Shown here: positions 1-13,600 of the stretch, piece after piece
Numbering within the stretch: position 1 is the stretch's first letter
Layout of the letters: each line of letters starts with the position of its first letter
Assembly (NCBI RefSeq): GCF_921293095.1
Contig: NC_060259.1
Location: 76,318,120 to 76,382,119, forward strand
Direction of reading: 5' to 3'
DNA length: 64,000 nucleotides
Origin: Ischnura elegans
Taxonomy: Eukaryota; Arthropoda; Insecta; Odonata; Coenagrionidae
The notes under the pieces: generated by a model
Seen by the model: only the letters and a program-made list of their open reading frames with translations
Told to the model about the DNA's origin: nothing
Database searches by the model: none
Translations under genes and position numbers: made by a program

Positions 1-770
1 GAAATTCCCCAGAACATAATACCATAAGATATATGAGCATGAACATTAGCATGGTAGATAAGTTTGAGGGTAGAAAGAGATAGAAATGGGGCCAGCCTTC
101 TAAGCATAAAAATACCAGTGCTAACTCGATTCATGATGGCTCCAATGTGTGGTGTCCATTTAAGGTCGTCTGAAACCAGAAGCCCTAAAAATTTAACACA
201 ATTACTTTGGGTAATGGGCTCATTCATCAGATTAAGTTGGTGATTAATTATAGGTGTGTCACTCTTAGGGTGGAAATCCAAGAAAACAGTTTTGTTAATG
301 TTAATTGATAAATGGTTGGTATTGCACCACTCAGCCATCCTGGAAATTGAAGTATTGACAGAATTTACCAGATCAGAAATATTTCTAGAATGTGGCAGAC
401 ATGAAGTATCATCAGCATATAACACAACATCCTGTTGAGTAAACAGGTTTGGTAGGTCATTAACTAAAATAATAAACAGGAGGGGGGCCAAGTATGGAAC
501 CTTGGGGGACCCCAGTATTAATATCTAAAGGAGAAGAGAATGAGATATCATTACTATACTGTGACCGGCACGTATATTTCACAATTTGCTTTCTACCAGT
601 TAAATATGATCTTATCCAGTCCAAGGTTTTTCCTCTCATTCCAATGTTGGCCAGCTTAAGTAAGAGAATATCATGATTGACTCTTTTGAAAAGTCATAAA
701 ACACTCCCAAGTGAGTGTAAATTTTTGTCTCGGGCATTATAAATGGAATTTAACAATAGTTATGAACTTG
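1..770 (-). mobile_element. LINE reverse-transcriptase fragment (jockey/CR1-like)
   Basis: Read on the minus strand, this stretch encodes the middle and end of a non-LTR retrotransposon reverse transcriptase. The motif [13 protein letters not shown] is encoded near 490-535, and the catalytic box YADDTS near 405-420. Downstream there is a thumb-like stretch with SRMAEWCNTNHLSINI and then KFLGLLVSDDLKW around 130-200. The frame shifts just after SILGP within a run of C residues, so this copy is not functional. It is cut by the left window edge. It probably sits in an upstream intron of the HUWE1 gene. The family assignment rests on motif spacing and is approximate. Confidence 0.8.
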
Positions 771-1806
771 TAGAGAGCAGATTCATGACCGAGACATTTT
801 TCTATGAGGAGATTGTAACCTTTTCATTCTCAGAGTGACTATCTATGGGTGTCCTGCAGTGAAACAATTCCTACTTAGTTAATGTTTTCTGTACTGCTTC
901 CCACATGGTGTTAACTGCTGATTTTTATGCTTCCAAATCTTTGGTGCCTCAAGTGCCTCCCATGAGTATGTGGCTCAGTGCCTGGGATATGGTTTCTGCA
1001 ACCATATTGTAATTTGACACAATTTTGCTAATCATGATCTGTGATCATATTGCCATTACTACTCATACAGGGAAGGATGCAAAACTCTTGGAAATGAGCA
1101 GTTAGCATATTATTTTATATTTGCCTCTATTTATGATATTTCTTTAAACAAAGTCTTCCCCCACCACCCACCCTCTCCACACCTAAATATAGTTTCCCCA
1201 TTATTTTTAATGCGATACTATTTTTAAAGAAGTTCTCTAAAGCAATGGCAAGCCTTTAAGTTTAGGTGCTCAACATTTTTGTGTTTGTGATGTGTTACTG
1301 AATAAATTTATTGCATATTAGATTATCAAAAATAATTCTTAATATGTTGGTTGATGTTTAAAAATGCATCATAATTCATTTGAGCTTAATTTTCTGTATT
1401 TTATCTTTTTTGAGTATGTGAAATAAATAATCTTTTTTGTTCTTTTTGTGGATAAATTTTTGAAACTTAAAGAGGAAAGTTACGTGTTTTTTCAGCAAAA
1501 GCATGTAATCACTTAACCCATATTCTTAGAAGTCAGAACTTCTTAATGCTTTTCTGTGTTGAAAGGTTTAATTTTTATGTTAGATGAGAAAAGCACTAGT
1601 TTTTCCTTAGTCTCTGTGCTACCACTTTTGAAAGGGTTGCAAAACCATAATGTATCACTTTATCAATATGATTTCTCAAAAGGATTTTTTTGGCTAGAAA
1701 ATCAATGCCGTATGTGCATACAAAGTGTGTTCAGTTCTGAATTGTGTTGAAGTGAGAGGATGTTTGGCATGCAGTTTAATTTGATCTCATTTCAATTCAA
1801 AATCAG

Positions 1807-4800
1807 GTGAGGAGGGTCAGGATGCTGGTGGACTTCTCCGGGAGTGGTATGTGATAATATCCCGGGACATTTTCAACCCTAACTATGCCCTGTTCACAAC
1901 ATCACCTGGTGATCGTGTCACCTACACCATCAATCCAGCATCCCATTACAACCATTATCATCTGTGCTATTTCAAATTTGTCGGCAGAGTCATTGGTAAG
2001 TGTAGGCCTCAAGAGTGTGGATGTAATTTACTTGACAGTCTAGAAGTCTTTCATGGTAATTTCACGGCTGTTGAATACTTATGACATTAATAGCTGCATA
2101 TATTTTAAACTTTTACCCACTTAATACTTCATTGTGCAATTAATGCGAAAATCTGTGCAAATCTGGGAATTTGGCCAAATACTTATCTTGACTTAAGAAC
2201 ATTATAGGCTGGAATCAAGGTACTTAAATATGTACTTAGAATGTACTGAAATCTCTTTTATTTGGCAATTAAAATAACATCTCTTTCCTATCTCCATTTG
2301 TCCTTCTGATGGATTAAATATTGAAATAATTTCAAGTAAAAAACTTAAGGGGAAAAAAATTGTTTTAATTCAAATGAAATGATTGAAAAGAATGAATTCC
2401 AGTGAATAGTTCATGATTTTATCCACTAAGTTCGTAATGTTATAAATTGTTTTCTCCACCCTTATTCTAATGTAATTGCAATTTTTCTTTCAGCAAAAGC
2501 CATTTATGATAATAAACTGTTAGAGTGTTATTTCACACGCTCATTTTATAAGCACATTCTTGGAATCCCTGTGAAATACACGGACATGGAGAGTGAAGAC
2601 TATAGCTTTTATAAGGGCCTGGTATACTTGATGGAAAATCGTGTAAGCGATTTAGGTGACTTAACATTCAGCACAGAGGTGAGCAATGGAGTTATTAATA
2701 AATCCTTAGATTTTTAATCATTATTGTGTCATTATTACTCTTCAAATTCAGACATACTTGAGGAATCTACTTAATCATATCAATTTGTAGTGCTATTTTT
2801 ATCTCAATTTATTGGTATAGTTTCCATGTTTATTTTTTAAATTTCAAATCTTCATTTTCTGATGAGAGGAATATTATTTCAGGTGCAAGAATTTGGTGTT
2901 ACTGAAGTTAGGGATTTGATACCAAATGGGAGAAATATTTTGGTTTCGGAAGAGAACAAAATGGATTATGTGCAGCTGGTTTGCCAGATGAAAATGACTG
3001 GAGCCATAATGAAACAGTATGCATGACAATCTTGATTTTCAATTGTTTTCTCTGCATTGAAATTTTTCTTATTGTAGATTTAATTTTGTAATTTGCTCAT
3101 TATAGGTTAAATGCATTTTTGGAAGGTTTTTATGATATCATTCCGAAGAAGTTAATTTCAATATTTAACGAGCAAGAATTGGAGCTGCTTATCTCTGGCT
3201 TGCCCAACATTGATATTGATGAACTGAGAGCCAACACTGAATACCACAAATATCAAGCTTCTTCCCTCCAGGTTGGTATCTATTTAATTAGTTAATATGT
3301 GGGAAATGTTTTGACCAACCCTTGCTTTATTAGGGTTGGGTAGAGGTCTGTGTGAGGGTGTATTGGTGATCGTTGCTGTATTTTCACTTTTTGGATTCCA
3401 TAGCAAAAAATATTTGAGTCGTAGAAAAAAAGGCATACATATTAAATTTTTACCTCTCATTAAGCAATAGTAGTTTAAAAGTTGCATTTCAGATCTTTTG
3501 CTGAAGTGAACAGTGGCTATCTTTCTCATTGAGTGACCAATTCCTCAGTAAGCCTTGTAAACCTTGTAAGTAAACCTTGTTGTAAAAAATAAGTAAACTC
3601 ACCACTAGCTACTGCAGGCATTCACTTCGTGTTTTAGTCATGGTATTTAGTACCTGTTGGGTACCCCACTTCTGGGATGCCAGTTGGCATTAAACATTCA
3701 GGGATGTCGGATGCATCCCTGACACTTTTGCAAGTTATCTTGAATAGTTGTTAATATAGTCAAGTGGAAGATAAAAACTTCTTATTTCTTCCTCTCACAC
3801 CTAAACAGTACCTTGGTAAATGTAAAATTTGGAACCATGTTAAACTACATTTTGGAAATCAATAACAGCATGCAAAACCAAATTAAGACAAGTATGAATG
3901 GGCAGTAGGAAAACTGTGTAGTGCCATTGTGCAATTACATTTTATATGTTTTATTCTCATGCTCTTTTTTATTATTAGACTAATAATATCAAGCATAAAC
4001 GTAGCCTTTGCAAACTGGGCTTGCAAACATGTTTGCTCCTTCAATACTGATTTTTTTTAAATTGTGACTTGAATGGCGTATGATATTTACAATGTGCTTC
4101 AGAGAAGTTATAAGCTGGAAATGAGTGCCTTAAAATGTTAAGTTTCTCCGACAAATGACTTAACACCAAACTCGGTAGTCCATAATGCTCATTAAATTAT
4201 GGTACATGTTTTTCATAATTTATAATGCAATTTTGATCTGTGAATTATTCACAAAGTAATGTGATATTGATGTTATGAATATTAAATTCAGAATGGTCAT
4301 CCATTGGCATGAACCAATTTTCTTATTTAAGTAATTATTCGTCGATTTTTTAAAATGGCATTGGAAGAAAGCATATATTCCATGCCTATTTGACAAGAAT
4401 TATGCAAAAGTGGCCCTTGATGTAACTTATTTGGACCAAATGTTGCAATTCATCTTCATTTGCCAAATGAAGTGAAAACCCTAAAGCTATTTTTTTATGC
4501 ATTCATAAGTTCATGAGGCATTGCAATGTTGTAAGGCTAGAATTTTGTATAGGTGTTTTCACATCTGATGTCTGGGAATATGGAAGTATTCGTAATAGAT
4601 CATTCAAAAGCTCTTGAGTCGAAAAAGTAAAGTGGTGTATTATAAAATTTTAAAAATTCAGTCCCAGGCCTCATCCAAAATGAAGAAAATTTTTAGAATT
4701 TTAGCTGTCTACCACCCAATACTTGGAGCTGTCGTAGTACTTCCTATCTTTCTACTGGTACAATCATACTTCCTTAATTTTTAAAAATTTCATTGAATAT

Positions 4801-6728
4801 AAAATATTATAGTGTGTCTTCATTTAATATTGCTTGATTTAACCTTGCATCGATCTTGATCCATCCCTAAGATGTAATCTGTGTGTGGTACTGTTAAATG
4901 AAATGGGTTATTTAAGCAGTGCGTGGACAAAATCAGTCTGAACTATTTACTACCTCATCTCAAGATGCTGAGCACACTCACGAGACGGCTATATTAAACA
5001 TGTACCTGATGAAATATCCTACTGCTTGAAAATCAGAAATGCCATCTGAATGCTAGGATAGTATGTTGAATTCTTACTTTGTCTTAATTTTGGTTGCAAA
5101 TGTGCTCATAATGTTGACGGAATAGTGACGAACATTATATGCTCAAATTCAATGAAGAGTTGCATCTAGAGCCTGGGAGACCTTTCCCCAGTTCCAAATG
5201 TAGGGAGATGCCATTCAATCAAGGGAGAAATCCCTTGATCAATGGTTTGTGGACATGCCTTTGGCTCTCCCTTGGAAGCCATATTAGCATACCGGTAATT
5301 ACCTCTGCACATGCATTGAAATAGATTACTTCAGGCATGAAATGGAATAATAATAATATCTGGTGAAGATAGTTTCAAGGAAAAGACTACGTGTACTCAG
5401 CAATAGGTATCATAAGTATTAGCTATGATTCTTGCTTCGTATTTTGAATGATTGAAAAATGGCAACCTTATGATCGACGATTGGATGGAAGCAATCTCTA
5501 ATTTATCATGCATACATTGGAAGTGTTTAGAAAATACTAAATAAGTTTTCCACTTTTGCTCAAAGGAAGTGTGTGCTGCTTACAAATTATTAGTTTGAAT
5601 TTTGATCCTCTTATCTTTCATCAACAGCAAATATGCTTGACCTCTACCATATTGTTTACATGTTTTATATATATCTTCTAAAAAATGTGTTTTTCTGTAA
5701 AAACAGCCATTGATTTTTTTTCTTTTGGTTTTCTAGATAAAGTGGTTCTGGAGAGCTCTACGCTCGTTTGAGCAAGCTGATCGAGCCAAGTTTCTCCAGT
5801 TTGTCACTGGGACGTCGAAAGTGCCTCTTCAAGGATTTGCTGCTTTAGAAGGCATGAATGGGATGCAAAAGTTCCAAATTCACAGGGATGAAAGATCTAC
5901 TGATAGGCTTCCCTCAGCCCATACTTGGTATGTTATTAGTGGTAGTTTTATTGGTTCATGAGATATGTTAGGGCATGCACAAGAACTGTCAGAAGAGTAT
6001 GTTACAATAAAATGGCAATTGGGTTGATGAAATTAATGCTTGGATGTTGCATCTTGGATTGGTGCTTGATAATGCTTGAATTGGAACCCAGTCTTGGAAA
6101 TAAATGATCACATCAGAACATAATACTGGGTTTTTATGTTGTTATTGTAATTGTTTAAATGCTCTGGCACAGTTTCTTTTTATTAGTCAGAATTGATCAT
6201 ACATTGCCTTATACTCATTTTTCATTACTTAGCTGGGTCTCAGTATTTTAACATGTTGACCGCCATGATGTTTTTAGTAGATATGTCCTCTGACGCCATT
6301 AGTGTTTTTCATTCCGTTAACTATTCCCGGATCATAAAACATTAAATGTGATTTTGTACTCTACTTTAAAATAAATATTTATATTATGACGACACAACGA
6401 TCATGGCCCATACGTTAACAAGAGGTTCTGGTCACTCCGGCGTCAGAAATCCACTTTGAAACAGTCGCTCGGAGGCCGGTCAGTATGACCGGCGTGGCGT
6501 GACAGGAGCCACTCGACTCTGGTCATTATGACCGGTATGGCGGTCAACGTTTTACTATAGCATACACCTATAGCTCAATTTATTTGTGTGTATCATGATT
6601 AATCGTTCGTTTGTCTATTTTCCAGTTTCAATCAGTTGGATCTTCCTGTCTATGAAACATACGATAAACTCAGAAAGTATCTGCTAAAAGCAATCCAAGA
6701 GTGTTCTGAGGGTTTTGGATTTGCTTAG
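1807..6728 (+). CDS. HUWE1: HUWE1 orthologue, C-terminal HECT domain (5' partial, six exons seen)
   Basis: This is the C-terminal end of the giant HECT-type E3 ubiquitin ligase HUWE1, which passes ubiquitin from E2 through a catalytic cysteine to substrates such as p53, MCL1 and histones. Six exons are visible: 1807-1995, 2494-2678, 2883-3016, 3106-3271, about 5738-5927 and 6626-6728, all with GT-AG borders. The translation begins [15 protein letters not shown] and continues with [75 protein letters not shown] and RLPSAHTCFNQLDLP. It ends at ECSEGFGFA and a TAG at 6726-6728. Similarity to vertebrate HUWE1 is near-continuous over the whole HECT domain. The catalytic Cys of AHTCFNQ is encoded across the last intron (TG in exon 5, T in exon 6). 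That intron carries a piggyBac-like element. The rest of the gene lies left of the window. The start of exon 5 may be off by 1 nt. Confidence 0.96.
6248..6553. mobile_element. piggyBac-like MITE in the last HUWE1 intron
   Basis: The element has inverted ends TGTTGACCGCCATGATG and, read from the right, CGTTGACCGCCATACCGG. The left end abuts a TTAA (6248-6251). The right flank reads TTTTA and is degenerate. Internal ATGACCGG(C/T) motifs repeat near the right end. About 300 bp, no coding capacity. The superfamily is inferred from the TTAA and general TIR form only. Confidence 0.55.
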
Positions 6729-6997
6729 AGTGAGAGAAGGAAGCCAGGGGGGCGAGAGAGTGATGATTGTGTTTGCGCTGATGCATTGTTTCAAAGTGGT
6801 GGACTGTTGGCATTGTGTAGAATATACATAGATGCCAATATTTTGGTTATGATTTATGACATCTTAATCATGCCTGAATTAGCGTTGAAGAAAAATTTAG
6901 TTAGTATAAATGATACATGGTTCACTTATAAGAAAGCATGTAAAAATATTAAAAAAATATGTATGGCCCTTATGTAAGGGCAATTTTCCTGGACTTG

Positions 6998-7003
6998 AAT
7001 AAA
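6998..7003 (+). promoter_or_regulatory. Polyadenylation signal of HUWE1
   Basis: An AATAAA lies 270 nt after the HUWE1 stop codon and is followed by a T/GT-rich stretch (GTTCTGTATTTTTAATTTTA). It is the first canonical hexamer on the + strand after the stop, which implies a 3'UTR of about 290 nt. Confidence 0.65.
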
Positions 7004-10000
7004 GGTTCTGTATTTTTAATTTTATTTGTGTTATTGGTCTCCATCTAATTTCTTGATTTCTGTGTCTTGAGAATTTTCTATTTCAACAGGATTACGTAAG
7101 CCAGTTAGAGATAATATAAGTTTGATGATATAATTGGATTTTAAGGTAATATCATGAAGCAGTGACATGCAGAGTGGGTGGTCTACTGGAGCTGTAATCA
7201 ATGAAAATGCAGTATATATTGGACATACTCTAACCCCAACACCTGCTCTATATGGTGCTTTCCTAATGTAAATATCCTCATTTCTTTGCCCTTCTGCCAT
7301 ATTTGTGGCTATATTTTTACAATTTTTTTAACATTTGACTTCGTTGAGTTAGTTTGCATTTTATGAGCTCCGAAAAATAAAGGTTCAGTGAGTCATGAAT
7401 CATGGTCAGTTGGCTTGGATTTTGTAGTCTGTTATTAAAGAGTTGCTAGCCAAGCATCAATACGTACTTGAGAAAATATATCTCTTTGCATTTGGAAATA
7501 CAAAGTATTTTGGGAGGAATTTCCACAGCTATAAATTTAACAAAGCCTTCCTACTCATCATAATTCATAGAAAAAATTATTTAACAAAATGTCAGTATTC
7601 TTCATAGAGATCATACCTGGTATGGAGAAGGAATGTGAATTATTCTTTGCTTTAAATTATTGGATGAGTCAGTGTAAGCAAAATCAAAAGAAATAGTGAA
7701 GAACTTTGTAACAATTGAAATTACGTATTTGGCTGCAGTCTTGTATTACCCTCTGATGATGCCAGCAATAGCTCTGGAAAAACTGCTTTCACCAATGTAT
7801 ATCAATCACTGGAAGCACAGGCCACATATAGTGAAACTATTCTTCTAACTTATAATGCGTTAGTTGTAAAAAAAAAATTCCTAATATGTTTCTATATCAT
7901 GCAAACAATGTTAAATATTTCTATGGTGGAGCACTACGTCCATATTTTTGGAGCTCAGGTTCGTGTGTACATCCAAAGAAAATTCCCTATTGCATGGATC
8001 CAAGCATTAATGTCTTAGCATGTGGTGAACTTATGATACTTAACAAATAAAGCATTAACTTAACTTTTCAGAGTCAATGCTGACATAGCCCTCTCCAGTC
8101 TTTGACTCTGTTTTCTTAAAACTCTGAATACCTTGGGCTCTTGGGACTATCCTCACCTTAGAGATGATGTACTGATAGCTTCCTCTTTGTTACAGATCAC
8201 CCCCAAGTCTCTCATAATGTATCAGAAGATCTTATTTTATCTATCTAAGATTTATCTGGAAACCTATGGGTCACTAGGGAAGGGGAGGGTATATTTTCCA
8301 TCGGGACGTAATCTTCAAAGATAATGGTAGCACAACCATTATTATCCATTATTCCAGCCATACATTTGTTAGGATATCGCTGTTTCTCTTGGCCCATTCT
8401 TCTCTTGAGCCACCAAATTCCTATTCTCTTTGCACATAGGAGCAACCCGTGAATGTCACCACTGGCGCAGTCTTGTTTCAAAAGTCTTACTCAGATAAGG
8501 ACTGATTTTCCTGGTTTACAACTTGGCTCTTAAACCCAGAATCTCCTTCCCCTGCTGACTTGTGGGGGCAGTTACGATCATATTTTGGGCAATAGAGGGT
8601 AGGGTGACCAACTTCTATGCATTTTCCACTGGTAACATCCTAAAGAATGACATTATGTATCTCATTATAGTGGAAGTCAAAATCCTCCACCTCATCCCCC
8701 ATATGACCACTATGTGGATCATTTTCTGCTCCCCATGATGCCTCTTGCCCTTGGCTTTCCCTTTGCCCTCGATAGCTTCCCCTCTCCTCCAATAGCCTCC
8801 TTCTTCTTTACTTATGGCCTTAACCTTCAATCGCAATGGCCTCTTTTTGCCTCCACCCTTTATGGCTTCCTCTCTCCCCTGTGGCCTTCTCCTTGGCTCG
8901 CTACATTAAGTCAGCTGCTATACTCTTTTACATGTTTCTGCCCAGCTTCATGAAAAATACTTTAAAATATCAAATGAACTATTTTTCTGACTTTTGGTCA
9001 CTTAGGAGGGCAAAAAGTGCATTCAGATCAATTACAAACGAAGGTCTCCGTTGAGTCGATTATTCACTCTCGTTCTCTTGCACATAGGAAATTTTTGAAA
9101 AACAGGGTTCTAAGTAGAGGGTTTTTAACTAATTTTAGCCCTTTTCATAATAAAAAACTTCATTTGTTAAAGAAATATTTTTAAATTTATGATTTTTCAA
9201 TATTTTGTTTTCTTTTATGAAGGAAAATAATTGCATTTTTATATTTCTGGAGGGGGGGTCCGGAAGGTCTGGCTACGCCACTGCATCCAGGGAATTTTAG
9301 ATGGGGTTTATTTATTCATATTATCAACAAGCTCTTCCATTTGAAGAATTTCGCCTCAATATTATCTCAATCCGTTCGTTCATGCATTGTCACAAGCATG
9401 ATTTACTTGTGGACGCAGAGGGAGTAGCATATATGACGTCAGAGCAACTGAACTTGGTATTCAATGCTACGGAAATTCCTCAGATTCTGTTAGTAAATAA
9501 ATGGATATTCATATAAATTTAATGTCGAATTTCCGACGCTTAGGTATTTATAAATTTTAGCGTAGCCTCGGTAGTTTCTCACACATTTTCCCAATCTTTT
9601 TTTTAATACGATAGAAATATTTACCAAGCAAAAATCAAGATTGATTTTAAATATTTAAACACTTTAAGTACAAGTTGCTTTGAGATACATGAGTAACTTG
9701 TTGTATTTCAAAGGGGCTGAGCTCGTAATTATGGATCATTTACGAATGAGGATTAACTGGCTATGCTGTAATTGGAAAAGTTGAGCGTTCGGGAAGCAAG
9801 TATTTAAAATACCGAGAGAAAAGTTAACTTTGGAGGCATATTGGCAGAGTGAATAATCGATAAAGGCATCTATCTGCAATCCTTACTTTTGCTTGATAGC
9901 GATTGCCTTCTATTGCCGCTAACAGGATCAGCTGAATCAAGATCAGTTGGGGGGATATCATATTTTAAATGCTTTTAATTGAAAAATGTGGAAAATTCGA

Positions 10001-10100
10001 ATATGATGGCAATGAATTTTAAGCAAATTAAAATATGATAAATTATTCCAGTTATTATTGCTGTAATTTTTATCCGATCAGTTTGATATTATTCAAGAAA
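7004..10100. other. HUWE1-RYBP intergenic region, no gene recognised
   Basis: AT-rich sequence with short chance ORFs only. It contains a pyrimidine-rich, low-complexity patch around 8700-8900 and a decayed hAT-like fragment at 9075-9283. I see no conserved protein and no RNA gene. Confidence 0.6.
9075..9283. mobile_element. Truncated hAT-like MITE (GTAGCCAG family)
   Basis: The right end, GGCTACGCCACTG, is the complement of CAGTGGCGTAGCC, a common hAT-type terminus. The body shares TTTTCATAATNNNAAAAACTT and a following TTTTCTTTNATNA stretch with the complete copy at 59259-59529, in the same orientation. The left terminus is not recognisable here. Confidence 0.55.
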
Positions 10101-10698
10101 AAATAGTGAAAGCTGGGTGCTTTTAAATAGAGCGCTCGGAGTTCTTTTCCAAGATGGACGAATGCGCCATCTTTTGCTTCGATGGATCAGAGAGCATAGA
10201 GAACGATTCGTCGGTAGGGTGGGCTTCATCAGCTTCATTCCTTCAAGATCATGGTGTGCTTGTATTGAGTTCGTTGGTTTATTTGGAATCGAACCACCGT
10301 TGGTGGGTTCGATATGATTGTTTGTTTAATCGGGATTGCGGACTGCGAACAGTACTATAATCATACTCGAGTCGGTGGCACTAGTTCTTGATTTTGCTTT
10401 GGTATTGGTGCCCAAAGGCAGTGAGGGTGAGGGTGGTGAGGGTACGTATGAAGTACGATGTAGCGTGTCGGACTCCAAGCGTCTTGTCAATCACTCCGAA
10501 AGCTGATGAATCGGGTGGTAATTGTGAAGTGAAATGAAGAGGGGCTTAGTTGGGAGGGAGGGGGAACGGTTCCAAGAAAGTGAATACGAGGAAGAAGATA
10601 GAGAAAGAGAGGATGATATTGACAGAGAAAAAAGAAGAAAAAGCGAAGCGGAGGAAGGGGATGGCAGAATTTCATCCCAACCGATTTTGGGTCTGAAA
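10100..10698 (+). promoter_or_regulatory. Probable RYBP promoter and 5'UTR region
   Basis: This stretch precedes the RYBP start codon. It holds a TTTTAAATAG box near 10121, an inverted pair of YY1/Pho-like cores (AAGATGG at 10151-10157 and GCCATCTT at 10166-10173) and a purine-rich GA tract at about 10530-10660. The transcription start is not fixed by the sequence. Calling this the promoter is inference from position. Confidence 0.4.
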
Positions 10699-13600
10699 AT
10701 GGACCAGAAGAAGAGCCCAAATAGGTAATTTTTTCTATTTGGAGGAACAATTAAAAAATGCATCGAAAATATTTTTCATCTTGAGTTATTACTGTATTTA
10801 TTTTTATGTCCATTGCTGTCATTGATGTTCCTAGAGTGGGTAACTATTTCTGTTCAACAGTTAAAGACCACTTTCCCGATCGTGAAAAGTATGTAGTCCA
10901 AACTTATTGTTGAAGTCTTCTTTTCCTACTGATTTGTACCTTATTTACCTTAAAGTGGTTTCTTGTGGTAAAACTCCAAAAACTGAAGTGGGCGTAATCG
11001 TGGAGATAACTTCACCTTACAATGGCTTGAGGAGATATAATTGCCTTATGATGGTGGAATTCCATCGTATTCGTTATTAGTAGCTTTCTCATTGCGCGAA
11101 TCGTGTATTTTTGCCTAATTATTCTGGTGAAAGACGACAAAAACTTGCGTAACAGCAATGTAAACATATTGCGTTTCAAGATGTGATAGTTCAGTATCCA
11201 ATGGTTACTTTTATAGATAGAAGTAAATGTTCATGACTGTTGCGTGAATATGTAGCGTTTTTCTTGTGCTTTTCATGAAAGAGGCCTCAAGGAAAAGACA
11301 GTGATAAGATACTTTGATATATGCTTCATCAATTTTGACATCCCAGTAATGTTCCCAAGTTACTCGCGTTAGCACTCTTACGACTCTTTGCAGCCCTTTT
11401 TAGTGTTATCTATTTGATCCGTATACCTCTTTTGCAGAATTAAGTGATTATTATCCAAAATAATCGGGAATGTGATTTTGTAACGCCTTCAGATTTTGTT
11501 TTGTATTGATTCTTTGAAATCATAGCTATGATTTGGTCGTGTTGGTGTGATATTCTGTGCTGGACTTTCTTCTTTGACGATGTTACATATCTTTTAATAA
11601 ATTGAGTGCACCATTACCCTTATACGCATTTACGGGCCTATTATAAAATTGGCATAAGATTCTTCTTTCTTTGTATGGGGGATGGAAATTCACCAGATAG
11701 TTTTGTTGCTACGCGGAGCTTGTAATACTCTTAGTTTATCGCTAGGTCCTTGCATTTCATTACATCCAGTGCAGTTAATTTTTGTACTATCATTTCAGGA
11801 GTATACATGTAATGTCTCTTGCTCTAGATGTTGAAAAATAATTAGCAAATATGAGGTATCTTAACATATTCATCGTAAGGAAATCAGTTGACTGCTTTAG
11901 CATTAGCTTACTTACAGGAATGGAAAGTGAATAATAGTCAAACAAATAGATTGTCTACTAAAATATTTACTTAAAGAAGTTGATCATGATAGAAAATGAA
12001 GTATAAATGATAATGTGTGAAAGAAAATGAAGCAATTATTTGCAATGTATCTATCATGGCATAATCCCTTTTTTAAATCAGGTGTTATGAGGAAAAGATT
12101 AAAAAATCATTCTCATTGCAAGGGCTGACAGAATTCTTAAATCTCAGCCACCAAAATATAAACTTAATGTTCAGCTATCCTGTTGATATTAAAAAGGACC
12201 CACGTGATGCAGCTGATTTTTCATGAGTACCATTCCACTGACTATGAGATATCAGGGAATTGATGTTGCCCAATTTCTTCTTTGACTGAAGTCAAAATAT
12301 GGGAAATAAGTCATACCTTTCTTTGCACATGATAGGAAAAAAAATCATAAATTTCATTCATTATAAATGGTTTTCCTTACACCAGAGTTGAATAGATAGA
12401 ATATTGGTTGTAGAAAATATGTGATCTACGTGTATACGATGGTAGAATGCATAATGTATTGTAACTTTGGTTACTGGAAAAAGTCTCTACACATATGTAA
12501 AATTTGTATGCGATACGGCAGTGGCGACTGGTGGTAATTTATCTAGGGTGTGCATTAGAGTAGATATAGGATGATTTAATTATATTATGTTAATCCTAAT
12601 CCATGAGCGTCATATTTCGTCGTAATAGAATGCATAGCAAGCAAAACATATCACTGGTACACTCTACCCTTAAAATTGCATGAACAGAAATAATATTAGC
12701 ATGTATGAAAATAATTATTCTCAACACACCTTTACAAGTGACGGTAGTTGAAATTCATTTTCTTTTCCTTACACCCTATGAGGAAGTAGTGTAGAAAACG
12801 GCTATACAGATGGCTCTGTAGACGGACTAGGATCCTGGGCGCAGGTAGTGTAGGTGGCGGCTACACCACTACACTACCTGCTAGTCAGTCACCAAAAACA
12901 TGCGCGTGCGCATTCGCATGGTTTTGAGTCTGCTCCCATCGCCCCTTTGAACAGCACATACCCCCCCGCTTACCTCGTCCCACCAGAGCTCCCTCAAGCG
13001 ATCGCACAGACCGAAAATGCGCCTGGCATGATGCCACGGGATCGCACACTAGTAGAGCGGTGAATTCGAAAGGGAGATAGCTGTAGCATTCGGAGGCTCA
13101 TGTTTCTTGCATATGCAGACGTACTTTTAGTACTTATATCCTTCGCGTTGCAAAGGAATAGTTTTCTTTTATAATTTATTCATCTTTGGGTGTGCACTTG
13201 CTAACATGCATATACGCACGCGCTGCCACTGCGATACGGCACTATTATGGTGGACTGTATTTTGCATATGTGCCGGTAGTCCCACACTATCCAAATCACC
13301 ACTCGCCTGAATTTTGGGCTCCCGTCAATGGCTTCCTGAGGCAGCATCAGCTGGAGGCCATTCCAACACGACGACACACTAACAACTCTCGTTCATGGCT
13401 AACAAGCAAAATTTTATTTTTAATAAATTTAATTTTAAACTATCGCACCCTCGCCCACATGGGTGCACAACAAACAAAAAAGCAAGCGAGTGGCGATTAT
13501 AGCATAGGACTCCCTATGGTGCGAACACAGCTATTTACTTCTTTCAATTGCTACAGTGAAATAGGAGCAAAACAGTAGCCTTTATTTTTCTCCAACAACC

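Noticed and set aside
13186-13578. 130-codon open frame
   Set aside because: It starts inside the hAT-type element and runs across its right border into intron sequence, so it is chance.
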